This document shows, piece by piece, positions 33,719 through 44,000 of a stretch of DNA of 64,000 nt. The DNA lies in NCBI GenBank assembly GCA_965197665.1, contig CBDANO010000004.1, positions 62,001 through 126,000 of the forward strand, given 5' to 3'. The notes under the pieces were generated by a model. The model worked only from the letters and a program-made list of their open reading frames with translations. It was not told where the DNA came from and ran no database searches. This stretch comes from CBDANO01 sp965197665 (GTDB lineage Bacteria; Chloroflexota; Dehalococcoidia; Lucifugimonadales; UBA3495). Every line of letters starts with the position of its first letter. The stretch's first letter is position 1. The position numbers and the translations under genes are program-made.

Positions 33719-35191
33719 CTAGCAGGCTGGCCGGTTGAGTATGTCCCGGCCGATTTTCCTCGATAAGAGCCGGCCCGACCCCGGCGCGCCGAAGAACCGG
33801 CCGTTTTCCACCACCACCTTGCCCCGGAAGATAGTGGTCACCGGCCACCCGCTGATGGGCCAGCCCTCCCAAATGCTGTAGTCGCTGATGTGAAGGTCGC
33901 TCATCTCCAGGTTCTTGCGAATGCTCGGGTCGATGAGGACTATGTCGGCGTCGCTCCCCGGAGCTATGGCGCCCTTCCGGGGATAGTAGCCCATGATCTT
34001 GGCCGCGTTGGCCGAGGTCACGTCCACAAACCGCTGGAGAGACATGCCCAGGTCACCGACCCCTACACTGTAGGTGATGCCCATCCTGGCCTCGGTGCCG
34101 TTCTGCCCGCCGGTAATGTCGTTGATAGTCCGGCCCTGGGTCTTGATCGAGTAGCTCGAGCAGAACTCGTCCGTGGCCATGCTGTTGAGACCGCCCCGGA
34201 CCAAGCCGTCCCACAGGGCTTGCCGGTCCGCTTCGGACTTCAGCGACGGGTAGGTGTGGTACTTCATGCCGTCGGGTTCCTTGTAGTTTTCCGCGTTGAA
34301 GCAAGCGTAGTTGTGCAGGGTTTCCCCGTATACGGGCATACCCCTGCTCCGGGCCTCCCGGATGGCGTTGACCCCCTCCTTGGCGCTGACGTGGACGAAG
34401 TAGACCGCGGCCTCGGTCCATTCAGCCACCCTGATGATGCGCCGGAAGGAGACGTCTTCCACCATGTTGGTGTGGACTTCGTGGATGTTGAACCACTCGG
34501 TCCGTTCCTCCCGGGCCAGCTTGCTGTAGTTGAACTGGACCATGTCGTCATCCTCCGAGTGAACGAACATGAGCCCGTCGTTGGCCGCCGCCAACTCCAT
34601 CACCGCCGACACGTGTCCCATCCGCATCTGCCACCCGGCCCCGGGAGGGACGCGAGACGCCGGGAACAAGTCGGTGGTGAAGATCTTGAAGGTAGGAAAC
34701 CCGGCCTGGATAGCCTCTGGCACCTGCTCTATGACGTTGGGCGGCAGGTCCCCTAACATCATGCAGTGGAAGGAATAGTCGCAGTAGGTGTTCCCTTGCC
34801 AGCGGAAGTTCTTCTCATCGATGGCGCGCTGGATGTCGATGCCCCCTTGCACGGAAGCAAAGTCCGTTATGGTGGTGGTGCCCCCAAAGAGGGCGGAACG
34901 GCTGGCTTCATCGGGAGGCGCGGTTTCCGCCGGGGGCGTCATCGGCCCTTCCGGGGGAACGTGGGCATGGCCCGTCACCGGGACCCAAATGGGAGAGGCC
35001 AGGTGGGCGTGGGGCTCGATGCCGCCGGGCACCACGATCTTCCCGGCGGCGTCGACGACCCTCCCAACGTCACTGGTCAATGTTCCGGGGGCGGCCACCG
35101 CCGCAATCTTTTCCCCTTCCACCGCCACGTCCCAGTCCCCGACGCCCCAGGGCGTAACCACCTGTCCACCGGTAACTAACAGGTCTATCAT
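33719..35191 (-). CDS. Dihydropyrimidinase/hydantoinase-like cyclic amidohydrolase
   Basis: 490 residues of the amidohydrolase superfamily, D-hydantoinase/dihydropyrimidinase branch, which opens cyclic ureides or amides. N-terminal MIDLLVTGGQVVTPWGVGDW, metal site GGIEPHAHL (H-x-H), carbamylated-Lys region FPTFKIFTTDLF, His in MFVHSEDDDM and YFVHVSAKEG, and Asp in MATDEFCSSY. The C-terminal GYYPRKGAIAPGSDADIVLI is typical. HxH is preceded by Glu-Pro instead of Asp-x-H, similar to many hydantoinases (GGIDPHTH). GGAGGTG precedes ATG 35191. First gene of the leftward catabolic operon. Confidence 0.88.
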   Translation of the reverse strand: MIDLLVTGGQVVTPWGVGDWDVAVEGEKIAAVAAPGTLTSDVGRVVDAAGKIVVPGGIEPHAHLASPIWVPVTGHAHVPPEGPMTPPAETAPPDEASRSALFGGTTTITDFASVQGGIDIQRAIDEKNFRWQGNTYCDYSFHCMMLGDLPPNVIEQVPEAIQAGFPTFKIFTTDLFPASRVPPGAGWQMRMGHVSAVMELAAANDGLMFVHSEDDDMVQFNYSKLAREERTEWFNIHEVHTNMVEDVSFRRIIRVAEWTEAAVYFVHVSAKEGVNAIREARSRGMPVYGETLHNYACFNAENYKEPDGMKYHTYPSLKSEADRQALWDGLVRGGLNSMATDEFCSSYSIKTQGRTINDITGGQNGTEARMGITYSVGVGDLGMSLQRFVDVTSANAAKIMGYYPRKGAIAPGSDADIVLIDPSIRKNLEMSDLHISDYSIWEGWPISGWPVTTIFRGKVVVENGRFFGAPGSGRLLSRKIGRDILNRPAC

Positions 35192-35435
35192 CTTTCACCT
35201 CCGCTTGATAACGGCAACCTTTAGCAACTCTGTGATTGTAACAACGATTGGCGACGGGGTCACTTTCGGCTCCGGCGCCCGCCCGGGCGCGGACCTTAGA
35301 GAAGATGATAGTAGGGACAGTCAATGTCAGTGTCAATCACCCGGGGAGTTGCGCATCGAACACATAAGTCCGTTTTCGTTCGCGCTGAGAGATTCCAAAG
35401 TAATGCGGAAAAACTCCTTGTGGTACAATTCGCGT

Positions 35436-35547
35436 TGCCACAGCAGTATAGACCTACTCCTTCGCGACATATGGGCGTCCAGAAAGGTACTGGATGGGGG
35501 CCATGTGCCCCCTTGTTGGACGCCCGTAGGGTCTGACTGCTGTGGCA
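35436..35547. repeat. 112-nt compound palindrome between divergent transcription units
   Basis: Four nested stems share one axis. TGCCACAGCAGT (35436-35447) pairs with 35536-35547, 12/12. AGACCTAC (35450-35457) pairs with GTAGGGTCT (35526-35534) with one bulge. GGGCGTCCA (35473-35481) pairs with TGGACGCCC (35517-35525), 9/9. GGGGGC (35496-35501) pairs with GCCCCC (35507-35512) around CATGT. The 5' arm has extra unpaired bases, making an asymmetric cruciform. The rest of the 393-bp gap (35192-35584) holds no gene. Confidence 0.85.
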
Positions 35548-35584
35548 GGTAGTCACCATCCTGTGCCGCAAGGGGGTTCCAACC

Positions 35585-36532
35585 ATGGCCACGCCATTCA
35601 CCTTCACTTACTTCCACCCGAAGACATTATTGCTCCTAACGGCTCTGATCTTCGCATTGTTGTCCGCCTGCGCTTCTGAAGCGGAGATTGAAAATCTACC
35701 GTCCGGTGATCCGACAAACGGTGCCAACCCAACTACGCTACCCACCTCCCGGCCGACGGCGGCGCCAACGTCCACTCCTCGGCCCACAACGAGTCCAATA
35801 CCCAGCCCCCAGCCTACTCTTAATCCGACTCCGCATATTACCGCAGATCCAACGCCGATACCCACGCCTACAGCAGTGTCTGCACCCACACCCACACCCA
35901 CGGCCGCGCCGATACCCACGCCTACAGCAGTGCCTGCACCCGCACCCACACCCACGGCCGCGCCGATACCCACGCCTACAGCAGTGCCTGCACCCGCACC
36001 CGCACCCACACCCACGGCCGCGCCGATACCCTTGCCGAAGTCAGGCTTTAGTCCGGGGACATATCGGGTCGGCTCTGACATTCAACCAGGAATGTATGCG
36101 GGGAAAGTCGGTACTAGCGTGTTAGATTCCTGTTATTGGGAACGATTGAGTGGGGTATCAGGTGAGTTTTCCGACATTATCGCTAATGATAACGCCGTCG
36201 GGCAGTTCTACATAAAAGTACTGTCCACAGATACATACCTGAAGATCGGCTGCGACATCGCTCCCCTCGATGAATGGCCTGCGCCAGCAGAACTGCTTTC
36301 GGACATTGACTCTGGGACTTATTTGATAGGCCGAGATATTGTCCCTGGCACATACCGGGGAGAAGCTGGCGCTGGTGCGTTGGATTCCTGCTACTGGGCA
36401 CGGTTGAGCGGGGTATCAGGCACGTTCTCTGACATTATTGCCAATGACAACGCAAACGGCGTGTTCTACGTCAGCGTCAAAGCCACTGACATCGCTTTGT
36501 CCACCGCGTGTGCCCTGAAACTAGTCGAATGA
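35585..36532 (+). CDS. Lipoprotein with Pro/Thr repeat stalk and duplicated C-terminal domain
   Basis: 315 residues. The signal peptide ends in the lipobox LLSAC (Cys29). A stalk of short repeats rich in Pro, Thr and Ala (TPTAVPAPAPTPTAAPIP type) covers about 45-155, with near-identical DNA repeats at 35865-36030. Two copies of a domain of about 70 residues follow, each with PGTYRVGSDIQPGMY or PGTYRGE, then LDSCYWxRLSGVSGxFSDII and ANDNAxGxFYxxV. Each copy has a conserved Cys pair. Probably a cell-surface protein; binding partner unknown. AAGGGGG precedes the ATG. Confidence 0.8.
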   Translation: MATPFTFTYFHPKTLLLLTALIFALLSACASEAEIENLPSGDPTNGANPTTLPTSRPTAAPTSTPRPTTSPIPSPQPTLNPTPHITADPTPIPTPTAVSAPTPTPTAAPIPTPTAVPAPAPTPTAAPIPTPTAVPAPAPAPTPTAAPIPLPKSGFSPGTYRVGSDIQPGMYAGKVGTSVLDSCYWERLSGVSGEFSDIIANDNAVGQFYIKVLSTDTYLKIGCDIAPLDEWPAPAELLSDIDSGTYLIGRDIVPGTYRGEAGAGALDSCYWARLSGVSGTFSDIIANDNANGVFYVSVKATDIALSTACALKLVE

Positions 36533-36616
36533 TGTCTACGGCGGGAAAGGCCCTCCTGCTCGCCGGAGACCTTTGCCTAACTCCCGGCCCGGAACGGCAT
36601 TGAGGGGAGGAGTCCA

Positions 36617-36722
36617 TTGCGTACGTCGTCTTGCCCGCGAAGGCGGGTATCCAGGGGTGTGGGGACTGGGCCGCGTCCCAGTGAGTAGGCAAACGCGTGG
36701 ACTCCCGCCTGCGCGAGAGTGC
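36617..36722. repeat. Dispersed intergenic repeat of the WIPAFAGKT type
   Basis: Translated leftward it reads PHPWIPAFAGKT, the hallmark of a widespread bacterial intergenic repeat. GCCCGCGAAGGCGGGTATCC near the left and GACTCCCGCCTGCGCGAGAG near the right form opposing palindromic ends, with CTGGG..CCCAG inside. It fills much of the 396-bp gap 36533-36928; no gene is seen there. Confidence 0.75.
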
Positions 36723-36928
36723 CTGGAGTCGGCAGGTTATGCAACGGTCTCTTCGGGGTGCCAATGAAAAGGTCGCACCCAATCTGCGCCCGGCGCTTGA
36801 CGTTGCTGAGGCGGCGTGCTATACACCGCCCTAGCTTGAGGTCGGCTTGCTTGCGCAGAGAACCGATGCTCGCGCCCGCGGCTCCGACCGACCCGCCCTA
36901 GCCCATTCGACACTCCGACGAGGTGTTT

Positions 36929-38170
36929 ATGGCCGAATTGCTCTTCCACAACGTTAGCTTGATTGACGGCACCGGGGCCGATCCTAAGCCCCGGACCGGC
37001 GTTCTCGTCGAAGACGGCATCATCCGTCGGGTAGCCCCCGCCGATAGCATCGTTCCGCCGAAGGACGGCCGGGTGGTCGATCTGGACGGCATGACGCTGA
37101 TGCCGGGGCTCACCGACGCCCACGTCCATCTGGGGGCGGTGGGAATGAACTCCTTCACCGCCGTTGAGGCCATCGGGGAAAACCTGACCACCTATGCGTT
37201 GAGCGCCATAGAAAATATCCGGATTGCTCTCCAGGAGGGGTTCACCACGGTCCGGGACGCCGGCGGTCTGGACCCCGCCTTCGTCACCGCTACGGACCAA
37301 GACTTGATCAAGGGGCCGAGGATTCTTCCTTCCGGGTCGATAATCTCCCAGACCGGAGGTCACGGCGACCGCCGGGACCGCTACGACGAAGGGCCGCTCC
37401 AGTCAATCCCCGGACTGCTGGCGGCGCCGGTCCTGGTCGATGGAGTAGATTCGGTGCGCGCCGCCGCCCGACAGCAACTCCGGAGAGGGGCGACCCAACT
37501 CAAGATAATGGCCTGCGGCGGCGTTATGTCACCCACGGACGAGTTGGAAAGCCTTCAATTTACGGTGGAGGAGCTCCACGCCGCAGTGCACGAAACCGAC
37601 GTGGTGGGCAAGTACGTCTTGGCCCATTGCCATACGTCCCCGTCGATACACAACGCCTTGGCGGCCGGGGTCCGGTCCATCGAACACGCCAGCATTCTGG
37701 ACGAGGCCACCGCTAGGCGCATGTTGGAGCATCAAGCCTTTATGGTCCCCACGTTGCTCGTCGTGGACCGTTTGGCGGCGATGGCGGACGCCGGAGAGAT
37801 TCCCCCGGATATCCAAGTGAAGCTAAGGCAGGTGGAAACCGAGATGCCCCAAGCCGTGGAGTTGGCGGCCCGGACCGGGGTAGCCGTAGCCTCCGGGTCG
37901 GACATTCTTGGGTCCCGCCAATCGGGGCGGGCTGGAGAGCTTGCCCTGAAGGCCAAGGTGCTGGGCCCGATGAAGGCCATAGTGAGCGCCACCCGCACCA
38001 ACGCCCGTTTGTTCGGAATGGAGGAGCGAATCGGCCAGGTAGTCGAGGGCATGGAAGCTGACCTTATCGCCGTGTCCGGCGACCCGCTAAACGACATCGG
38101 CCTGTTGGCGGATCCCGAAAACGTGCGGTTGGTGGTCAAGGCCGGCCGGATCTACAAGGAAACGACCTAA
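36929..38170 (+). CDS. Metal-dependent amidohydrolase (prolidase/imidazolonepropionase-like), paralogue A
   Basis: 413 residues from ATG 36929 (GAGG 8 nt upstream; a GTG at 36923 is too close to it). Amidohydrolase superfamily: LIDGTGADPKPRTGVLVEDG, metal motif LMPGLTDAHVHLGA, FTTVRDAGG, Lys in GATQLKIMACGG (carbamylated metal bridge), HCHTSPSIHNALAAG and SIEHAS (metal His), ASGSDILG (Asp) and the C-terminal GMEADLIAVSGDPLNDIGLL. It closely matches the layout of the protein at 54006-55256. Members cleave Xaa-Pro dipeptides or cyclic amides; the substrate here is open. Confidence 0.88.
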   Translation: MAELLFHNVSLIDGTGADPKPRTGVLVEDGIIRRVAPADSIVPPKDGRVVDLDGMTLMPGLTDAHVHLGAVGMNSFTAVEAIGENLTTYALSAIENIRIALQEGFTTVRDAGGLDPAFVTATDQDLIKGPRILPSGSIISQTGGHGDRRDRYDEGPLQSIPGLLAAPVLVDGVDSVRAAARQQLRRGATQLKIMACGGVMSPTDELESLQFTVEELHAAVHETDVVGKYVLAHCHTSPSIHNALAAGVRSIEHASILDEATARRMLEHQAFMVPTLLVVDRLAAMADAGEIPPDIQVKLRQVETEMPQAVELAARTGVAVASGSDILGSRQSGRAGELALKAKVLGPMKAIVSATRTNARLFGMEERIGQVVEGMEADLIAVSGDPLNDIGLLADPENVRLVVKAGRIYKETT

Positions 38171-38318
38171 AGGGCCGGGCCGGCGGCCAACGGCGCATCA
38201 CGCCGCCTTGCTCCACTCTTCGAACAACTGCCGGCTCCCCCAAGTCCCAGCCCAAGACGGCCATGCCGGACCGGGGCGTGGAGGCTAAGTGTCCGGTGTT
38301 GCGCCGCATAGAGGACGC

Positions 38319-39320
38319 CTACGACACCGCCCGGTCCAACCCTGGGAATATTACTTCCTCGAAAGCCTTGACCTCCGCGCGGGGCATGTCGTACCCGCCT
38401 TCTCTGGTGTGGGAAGGGAAAACGAAAACGTGGTCTAGGGCCGATTCGCGCACCGCTTGGTTGAGCCGGGACAAACACTCCCCTGCGGTGCCAAAGAGAC
38501 CGAAGGCGTCGCAAATCTCCGCCGACAAGCTATCGTTGATCTCTTCGGGCCGGACCCCCTCTTTCAGGTTGATCCCAGCCTCGCGGAGCCAGAAGAGGTT
38601 GGAATTGCTTGGGTAGTCAATCCAAGGCTGGCCGGGGCGGAACCATCGTTGAGGCCAGACCCGGGCTTCGCGCCCGTCGTCAGCCGCCGCCATGGGAACA
38701 ATGAAGATCGTGTGGAAGTCATTGGGGTCCCGCCCGGCGCGGCGGGCGCCCGCCGCCAACCTGGCCCGCGCGGACTCGACGGCCTTTGGGTGCAGGCCAA
38801 CCAACAGCAGGGCGCCGTCGGCTGCTTCCCCGGCCAATTCAACCATCCTTGGACCTGCGGCGGTCACGTACACCGGGGTGGGCGGGTCGCTTACGTTCCT
38901 CAAGCGGGTCTCGGTACCGTTGAAGACTACGCTCTTGCCCCGCAGCAACCTCCGTATGGCAAGAATAGCCTCTCGCATGGTTTCCACCGAGGCTCTGGGC
39001 CGACCGATGCTTCCCACGGAGAGAAAGCCGGGTCCGACGGTCAAGCGAATTCGGCCCGGAGCGATTTCTTCCAAGGTGTGGGCCAGGGAGGCGAGGACCA
39101 TGGGATGGCGGGTCACCGGGTTGGAGGTGGCCGGATAAAGGGTCAGCTTCGAGGTCCGTTCCGAGGCTAGGGCCAAGGTCAAGAAGACGTCCCGGCCGCT
39201 GTGCTGGTGGTCGTGGACGCCGACCCCGGAGAATCCGGCAGCTTCGCACCCGACGATGAACTCCGCCGTTTCCTTTACGGGCAACCCCACCGGCACCCGG
39301 ATGTCCACTTTCAGAGCCAT
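38319..39320 (-). CDS. LLM-class flavin-dependent oxidoreductase
   Basis: 333 residues, luciferase-like TIM-barrel fold using F420 or FMN. The N-terminus is MALKVDIRVPVGLPVKETAE, then CEAAGFSGVGVHDHQHSGRD (substrate loop), LYPATSNPVTRHPMVLASLA, LEEIAPGRIRLTVGPGFLSV and the phosphate-binding region DPPTPVYVTAAGPRMVELAG. This resembles F420-dependent members such as 5,10-methylene-H4MPT reductase-like enzymes more than bacterial luciferase, but the cofactor cannot be decided by eye. Monocistronic, facing the amidohydrolase at 36929. Confidence 0.88.
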   Translation of the reverse strand: MALKVDIRVPVGLPVKETAEFIVGCEAAGFSGVGVHDHQHSGRDVFLTLALASERTSKLTLYPATSNPVTRHPMVLASLAHTLEEIAPGRIRLTVGPGFLSVGSIGRPRASVETMREAILAIRRLLRGKSVVFNGTETRLRNVSDPPTPVYVTAAGPRMVELAGEAADGALLLVGLHPKAVESARARLAAGARRAGRDPNDFHTIFIVPMAAADDGREARVWPQRWFRPGQPWIDYPSNSNLFWLREAGINLKEGVRPEEINDSLSAEICDAFGLFGTAGECLSRLNQAVRESALDHVFVFPSHTREGGYDMPRAEVKAFEEVIFPGLDRAVS

Positions 39321-39457
39321 CAGAGGAAGTTCTCCCCTAGTACCCTAAAGGGCAGGCGGCTGGGAGGTCAAGGCCCTGAACGCGCGGTCTGAGAGCAACC
39401 CATGGCCGGCTTCACCTTAAGGCTGGAGGAACGCCGGCCGGCTGTTTCTACCCGCGG

Positions 39458-40726
39458 TCAGGGCGAGAAGTAGTGGACGACGGGCAACTCGGCAACGTCG
39501 GTGGCGCTGGAATCGGTGTGGTGGGATATCTTAAGGCGGCCGGTGCCGCAGTCGCCGAACTCGTCACAGGATATGGCCCCAATGATGCCGCTGAAGCCGG
39601 TGGTACCGGTCAACGCCTCCCGGAGCTTGGCCCGGTCGATGAAGAGAGTATCCCCGTCGGCAACCGCGACATCCTCGATGGCTCGGAGGAGAATCGTGGT
39701 TGCGTCATAGGCGTGGGCTAAGTAGGCCGACGTAGATACCTCGTCGTACTTCTCTCGATAGGCGGCGGCCAGATCGTCGCCGCTCTTGCCGGTCGCCTGG
39801 TTGGTGTTGCTGCCGAAGCTGGATTCCGGGCCCGGGAAGTATATGCCCTCCGACTCCGGAATGGAGAGGAATTCGGAGACCAGCAAGGCTGCGCCGCCGA
39901 TGAGCGTCACGTCCTCAAGCCCGGCGACTTGGCCGATCTGCCGGATTATGTATGCGCCTTCGTCGGGGAAGAGTGGAAAGAAAAGGCTGTCGGGGCGGCC
40001 GGCCGCAATCTGGGTGAGGGTGGGAACCATGTCCGTGTCGCCCTTGCTGACGGCGGCGATGTCGACCGAACCGTCAAGCTCCTCGAAAGCGGCGGCGAAG
40101 GCGCTGGTGAGACCGGAAGTGTAAGGGTCGCCGTCGTGGATGGCCGCCATCCGACGCAAGCCCAGTTCGTTGTAAGCGAAGCGGGCCACTGCCTGGGCCT
40201 GGTAGAGATCGTTGTTGGCGGTCCGGTAGTAGCCGGGATAGTAGTTGGACCCCGGGTTGCCCCGGAGGTCCGAGGTCAGCGACGGTGACGTAGTGGAGGG
40301 CGCGATCATCACCAGACCGGCCTCGCTGACGATTGGTGAAGCGGCCGTTGCGGCGACGGAGCATGAGGTGCCAATGACGCCGACGACTCGAGAGTCGCCC
40401 GTCACCGTATCGGCGGCGGCGCGGCCGCCTTCCGCGGCGCAGAGGGAGTCGAGGCCGGCGCCCATCGAAACGTTGTGCCCCTTGATCGGTCCGTAGTCCG
40501 CCACCGCCAGAGCAACACCGCGCTGGCTGGGAGCGCCCAACTCTCCAATCCCCGTGAGCACCGTCATGGAGCGTATCTGGATATCGCCGCCGGGCGGGAC
40601 TTCCACGGCTCCGAGGGGCCCCGCTTCGAAATCCTGCCCGCCGCAGGAGGCCGCGAACAGGGCCACTAGGGAAATCAGACCGAACCGGAGTAGCGATTTG
40701 AGACGGGGCCGGCATCCTATCGGCAT
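39458..40726 (-). CDS. Branched-chain-amino-acid-type ABC binding lipoprotein
   Basis: 422 residues from ATG 40726; the open frame extends to a TTG at 40795 but the signal peptide begins here. Lipobox LFAASC (Cys28). Periplasmic-binding type 1 fold of the LivJ family: IQIRSMTVLTGIGELGAPSQ, RGVALAVADYG, VVGVIGTSCSVAATAASPIV, SEAGLVMIAPSTTSPSLT, FAYNELGLRRMAAIHDGDPY and AYDATTILLRAIEDVAVADG. No liv permease or ATPase gene is adjacent, so its partner complex must be encoded elsewhere. Ligand unknown. Confidence 0.87.
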   Translation of the reverse strand: MPIGCRPRLKSLLRFGLISLVALFAASCGGQDFEAGPLGAVEVPPGGDIQIRSMTVLTGIGELGAPSQRGVALAVADYGPIKGHNVSMGAGLDSLCAAEGGRAAADTVTGDSRVVGVIGTSCSVAATAASPIVSEAGLVMIAPSTTSPSLTSDLRGNPGSNYYPGYYRTANNDLYQAQAVARFAYNELGLRRMAAIHDGDPYTSGLTSAFAAAFEELDGSVDIAAVSKGDTDMVPTLTQIAAGRPDSLFFPLFPDEGAYIIRQIGQVAGLEDVTLIGGAALLVSEFLSIPESEGIYFPGPESSFGSNTNQATGKSGDDLAAAYREKYDEVSTSAYLAHAYDATTILLRAIEDVAVADGDTLFIDRAKLREALTGTTGFSGIIGAISCDEFGDCGTGRLKISHHTDSSATDVAELPVVHYFSP

Positions 40727-41066
40727 ATCAGGCTTCTTGCTCCTTGCTCTGCCGGAACCAATGAATGTTCTGACAACCGGTCCGGGGTCTGGCAACCGGC
40801 GCGGCGCTTATTGTACTGGACAGCCGACTGACCATCAACGAAAAGGGTTCTATCTTTTGTGTATTTTGGCTGGCCTGAGGTATGTCTCTTGAGCTAGGTC
40901 CGGGGCGCTGACATCTTCACGTCATCCAACAGCCCCATCGGGCTCGGGGCAGCCGGCCCGGAACTCCCCACTGTCGGTCGCTCCGGTCTATGAGGTATGC
41001 TTGGCGTGTCACGGGCCAATGCCCCTTCAAGGCTCCGTAGACACTCTCTAAGACTCAAGGGGTTGG

Positions 41067-44000
41067 ATGTCCTTATTGCGGCTGGCTTACGTCGTAGCCT
41101 GGCGGCGGACCATCTTCAACTGGAAGTTGGAGATGGTCTTGTTCCTCGGCATCGTACTTGCCGTGGCTTTGATGTCCAGCGGCGTCATCTTTTCCGACCT
41201 GGTGACCGAGGCGGCCCTAGGCCACGCCATGGGCCAAGCCGCGCCCGATGAAGCAAACTTTCAGGTCAGGACCTTCATTGGCCGGGAGGCGCCGGCCACG
41301 GTCGACGGCCGGACCTCGGCCTATCGAAGGAGAACGGCTGTCGTCGACCAGCAAGTGGGCGCCCGGTTCGAGCCTTACTTGCTGAACCAGGCCCGCCTTC
41401 TCGAAAGCCCAACCTTCTTCTTCGAAGGACACCCGCAGTTGGAACTGGCGGATGAAATCCGGCCCCGGGGCGACATACAGTACCTTCAGGGCCTATGGCC
41501 GGACCGGGTCGAGTTGGTGGAGGGCCGGTGGCCTTACTCCGACGGGGCACGGGACGGCCAACTCGCCGGAGGCGAGTTGGAGGTAGCGGTTGACGTGACG
41601 GGGTCGGAGCTGCTCCAGCTCGGTACCGGGGACGAGATAGACATGTTTCCGGCCGCCTCATTCACTGACCCGCCCTCATTGACCGCGGAGATCGTCGGCG
41701 TCTTTAGGAAGAAGGACCCGGACGCGGAGTTTTGGTACCCGACTACCAGGGACTTCAGCTACAAAAACGAACGCTGGACCATTACCCCTTTGTTTACTAC
41801 CGAAGGCGCTCTCTTGGAGCGAGTGGTAGGACAATACCCTTCGCTGTTCTTGGACATCTCTTGGTCGTTCTACGGGGACCGGCAGGGCATTCGCTCGGGG
41901 GACGTGAACGACATTCAACAGGCCGTGCAAGACGTGAAGCAGGCGGTGCGGGCCCGCTTGGTTAACGGCAGCCTCCGCATCAAGCTGGACCGGGTCTTGA
42001 ACGAGTACGAAGACCGGCTGCTGCCGACGCGGGTCCCTTTATTCCTCATCTTGTTCCTGGTTACCGCCATCCTCATCTACTACTTGGGACTGCTCTGTGG
42101 GTTGACCGTCAAGTCCCGCAGCAACGAACTGGCTATGCTAAAGAGCCGGGGGGCCACGACTCCCCAGCTTGGCCTGCTGGCGCTGGTAGAGAGTTTGGTC
42201 CTTGCCGCGCCGGCGGTGGCGGTTGGGGTATTTCTAGCCCAGGGGGTGGTCCAACTACTGGGCAAGGTTTTCTTCGATATAGGCGGAGAGTTGGCGGGAG
42301 TGCCCGTTCCCCTCTCCTCCCAGGCCTTTTTGCTGGGCTTAGCCGGTGGAGCGTTGGCCGTGGCCGGGCTAACCGGCTTCACGCTGATGTCGTCCAGGCA
42401 AGGAATCGTCGAGTTCCGCCAAGCGGGCGCCAGACCCCCGCAAGTGCCCTTCATCCACCGGTACTACTTGGACATATTGCTGATAGTCTTAATCGGACTG
42501 CTTTGGTGGCAAACCGAGCAGCAGGACTCTTTCCTGGTGAGGTCGTTGAGCGGCGGCGAGCTCAAAATCGACTACAGCCTGCTACTGGGGAAAATTCTGG
42601 CCCTGGTGGGCATTGGGCTGTTGGCGCTGCGCTTCTTCCCCATGGTGTTGGCGTTGGTGGCCAGGCTGTCCGAGCCGGTGGGGCCTTCCTGGTTGGTCCA
42701 TGGCTTGAGGCACGTTTCCAGGGACCCGATTGTGCCTGCCGTCCTGGTTGTCATGTTGATGTTGACCACGGCCTTGGGGGTAATCGGCAGCACCTTCAGT
42801 GCTACGCTGGAGGAAAGTCAGCGGCACCAAGCCCTATATTCCGTGGGCGCCGATTTTACTATTGGGCACGTTGGCGGCGAAACTACCGCTCCCCTTCTCG
42901 GCCTATCGGAACTAGCGGAGCAAGATAGGTTAGGGCCGGTTATCGCCGGCGCCGCGGAGGTGAGACGGACCAGCGGCTCCCTGTTGACTAAAGGCGTCAG
43001 CACGGCCAGCGTGTCCATTCTGGGTGTGGACGCCAATAATTTCGACCAAGTCGCTTGGTACCGCTCCGACTTCTCTGACGGGAAGCCCCTAAGGGAAGTA
43101 ACCGCCGCCCTGACACCCGACGCCGCGCCGGCGCCTGACGGTATTCTTTTGCCCCGGGACACTACTTCCCTGCGGCTTTGGTTGCAGCCCAGCAGACCGG
43201 ACCGTTTCGCAAACTTGCGGGCTAGGCTCAAGGACGCCGGCGGACGCTACTTCGACATATTCGTGGCGGAGTTGGGTTTCCAAGGATGGCAAAGAATTGA
43301 CGCTAAGCTAGAGCCATTGCCGCCTACCGGCCAAAGAATCGGCCCGGACTGGCGCAGAAGCCGGGAGGTCGGCGGGTCTCGGTCTGAATTGCTTGGCCTT
43401 TCTCCTCCCTACACCTTCCTCTTCTTCTATCTATCCAGGAACCTCAACGTGATCGAACCGGGAGCCCTTTTCTTAGGCGGGCTGACGGCGGATACGCCCG
43501 GCGGCGAGGTCCTGATCGACGATTTCCAGGACTTGGACCGCTGGCACGTACTTGAAGATTATTCCCGGCCGGACTTTAGCTCCTACGCCATCGAGGGCAG
43601 TGAAGTAGCCGCGCCGGGAGGTGAGGGGAGGTCGGCGGTCTTTAGCTGGGCCTCGGGCAGCGTTGGACTGTGGGGTGTACGAACAGGCGCACCGGAAGGG
43701 CCGGTACCCGCGGTGGTGAGCCGCTCCCTTCTGGAAACCGCCGACGCCGGCATCGGTGATACTCTAAACATAAGCTTTTCCTCCTACACGCTGGCTTTTC
43801 AGGTGGCGGCGGCGGTCGACTATTTCCCGTCGCTGGACCCCAGCGACCAAGCCTTCGCCGTAGTAGACCTGGAAACGTTCAATCGGACCGTGAACCTCCA
43901 CAGCCCCAGAGCGTCGGGCGGCTCAGACGAGTTATGGGTCAAATTGGGGGACCAACCCGGCGGCCCGGAAGCCGTAACCTCCGCCTTGGCCGATCAAGGA

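Noticed and set aside
33719..33872. Longer N-terminus of the enoyl-CoA hydratase
   Set aside because: It would overlap the upstream hydrolase gene by 150 bp, has low-complexity sequence, and the ATG at 33683 has its own GAGGAG site.
33890..34756. 288-codon plus-strand open frame
   Set aside because: Antisense to the dihydropyrimidinase-like gene, whose metal motifs are complete.
35436..35547. Integron attC site
   Set aside because: The overall shape is similar, but no GTTRRRY/RYYYAAC core sites flank the arms and no integrase or cassette array is present.
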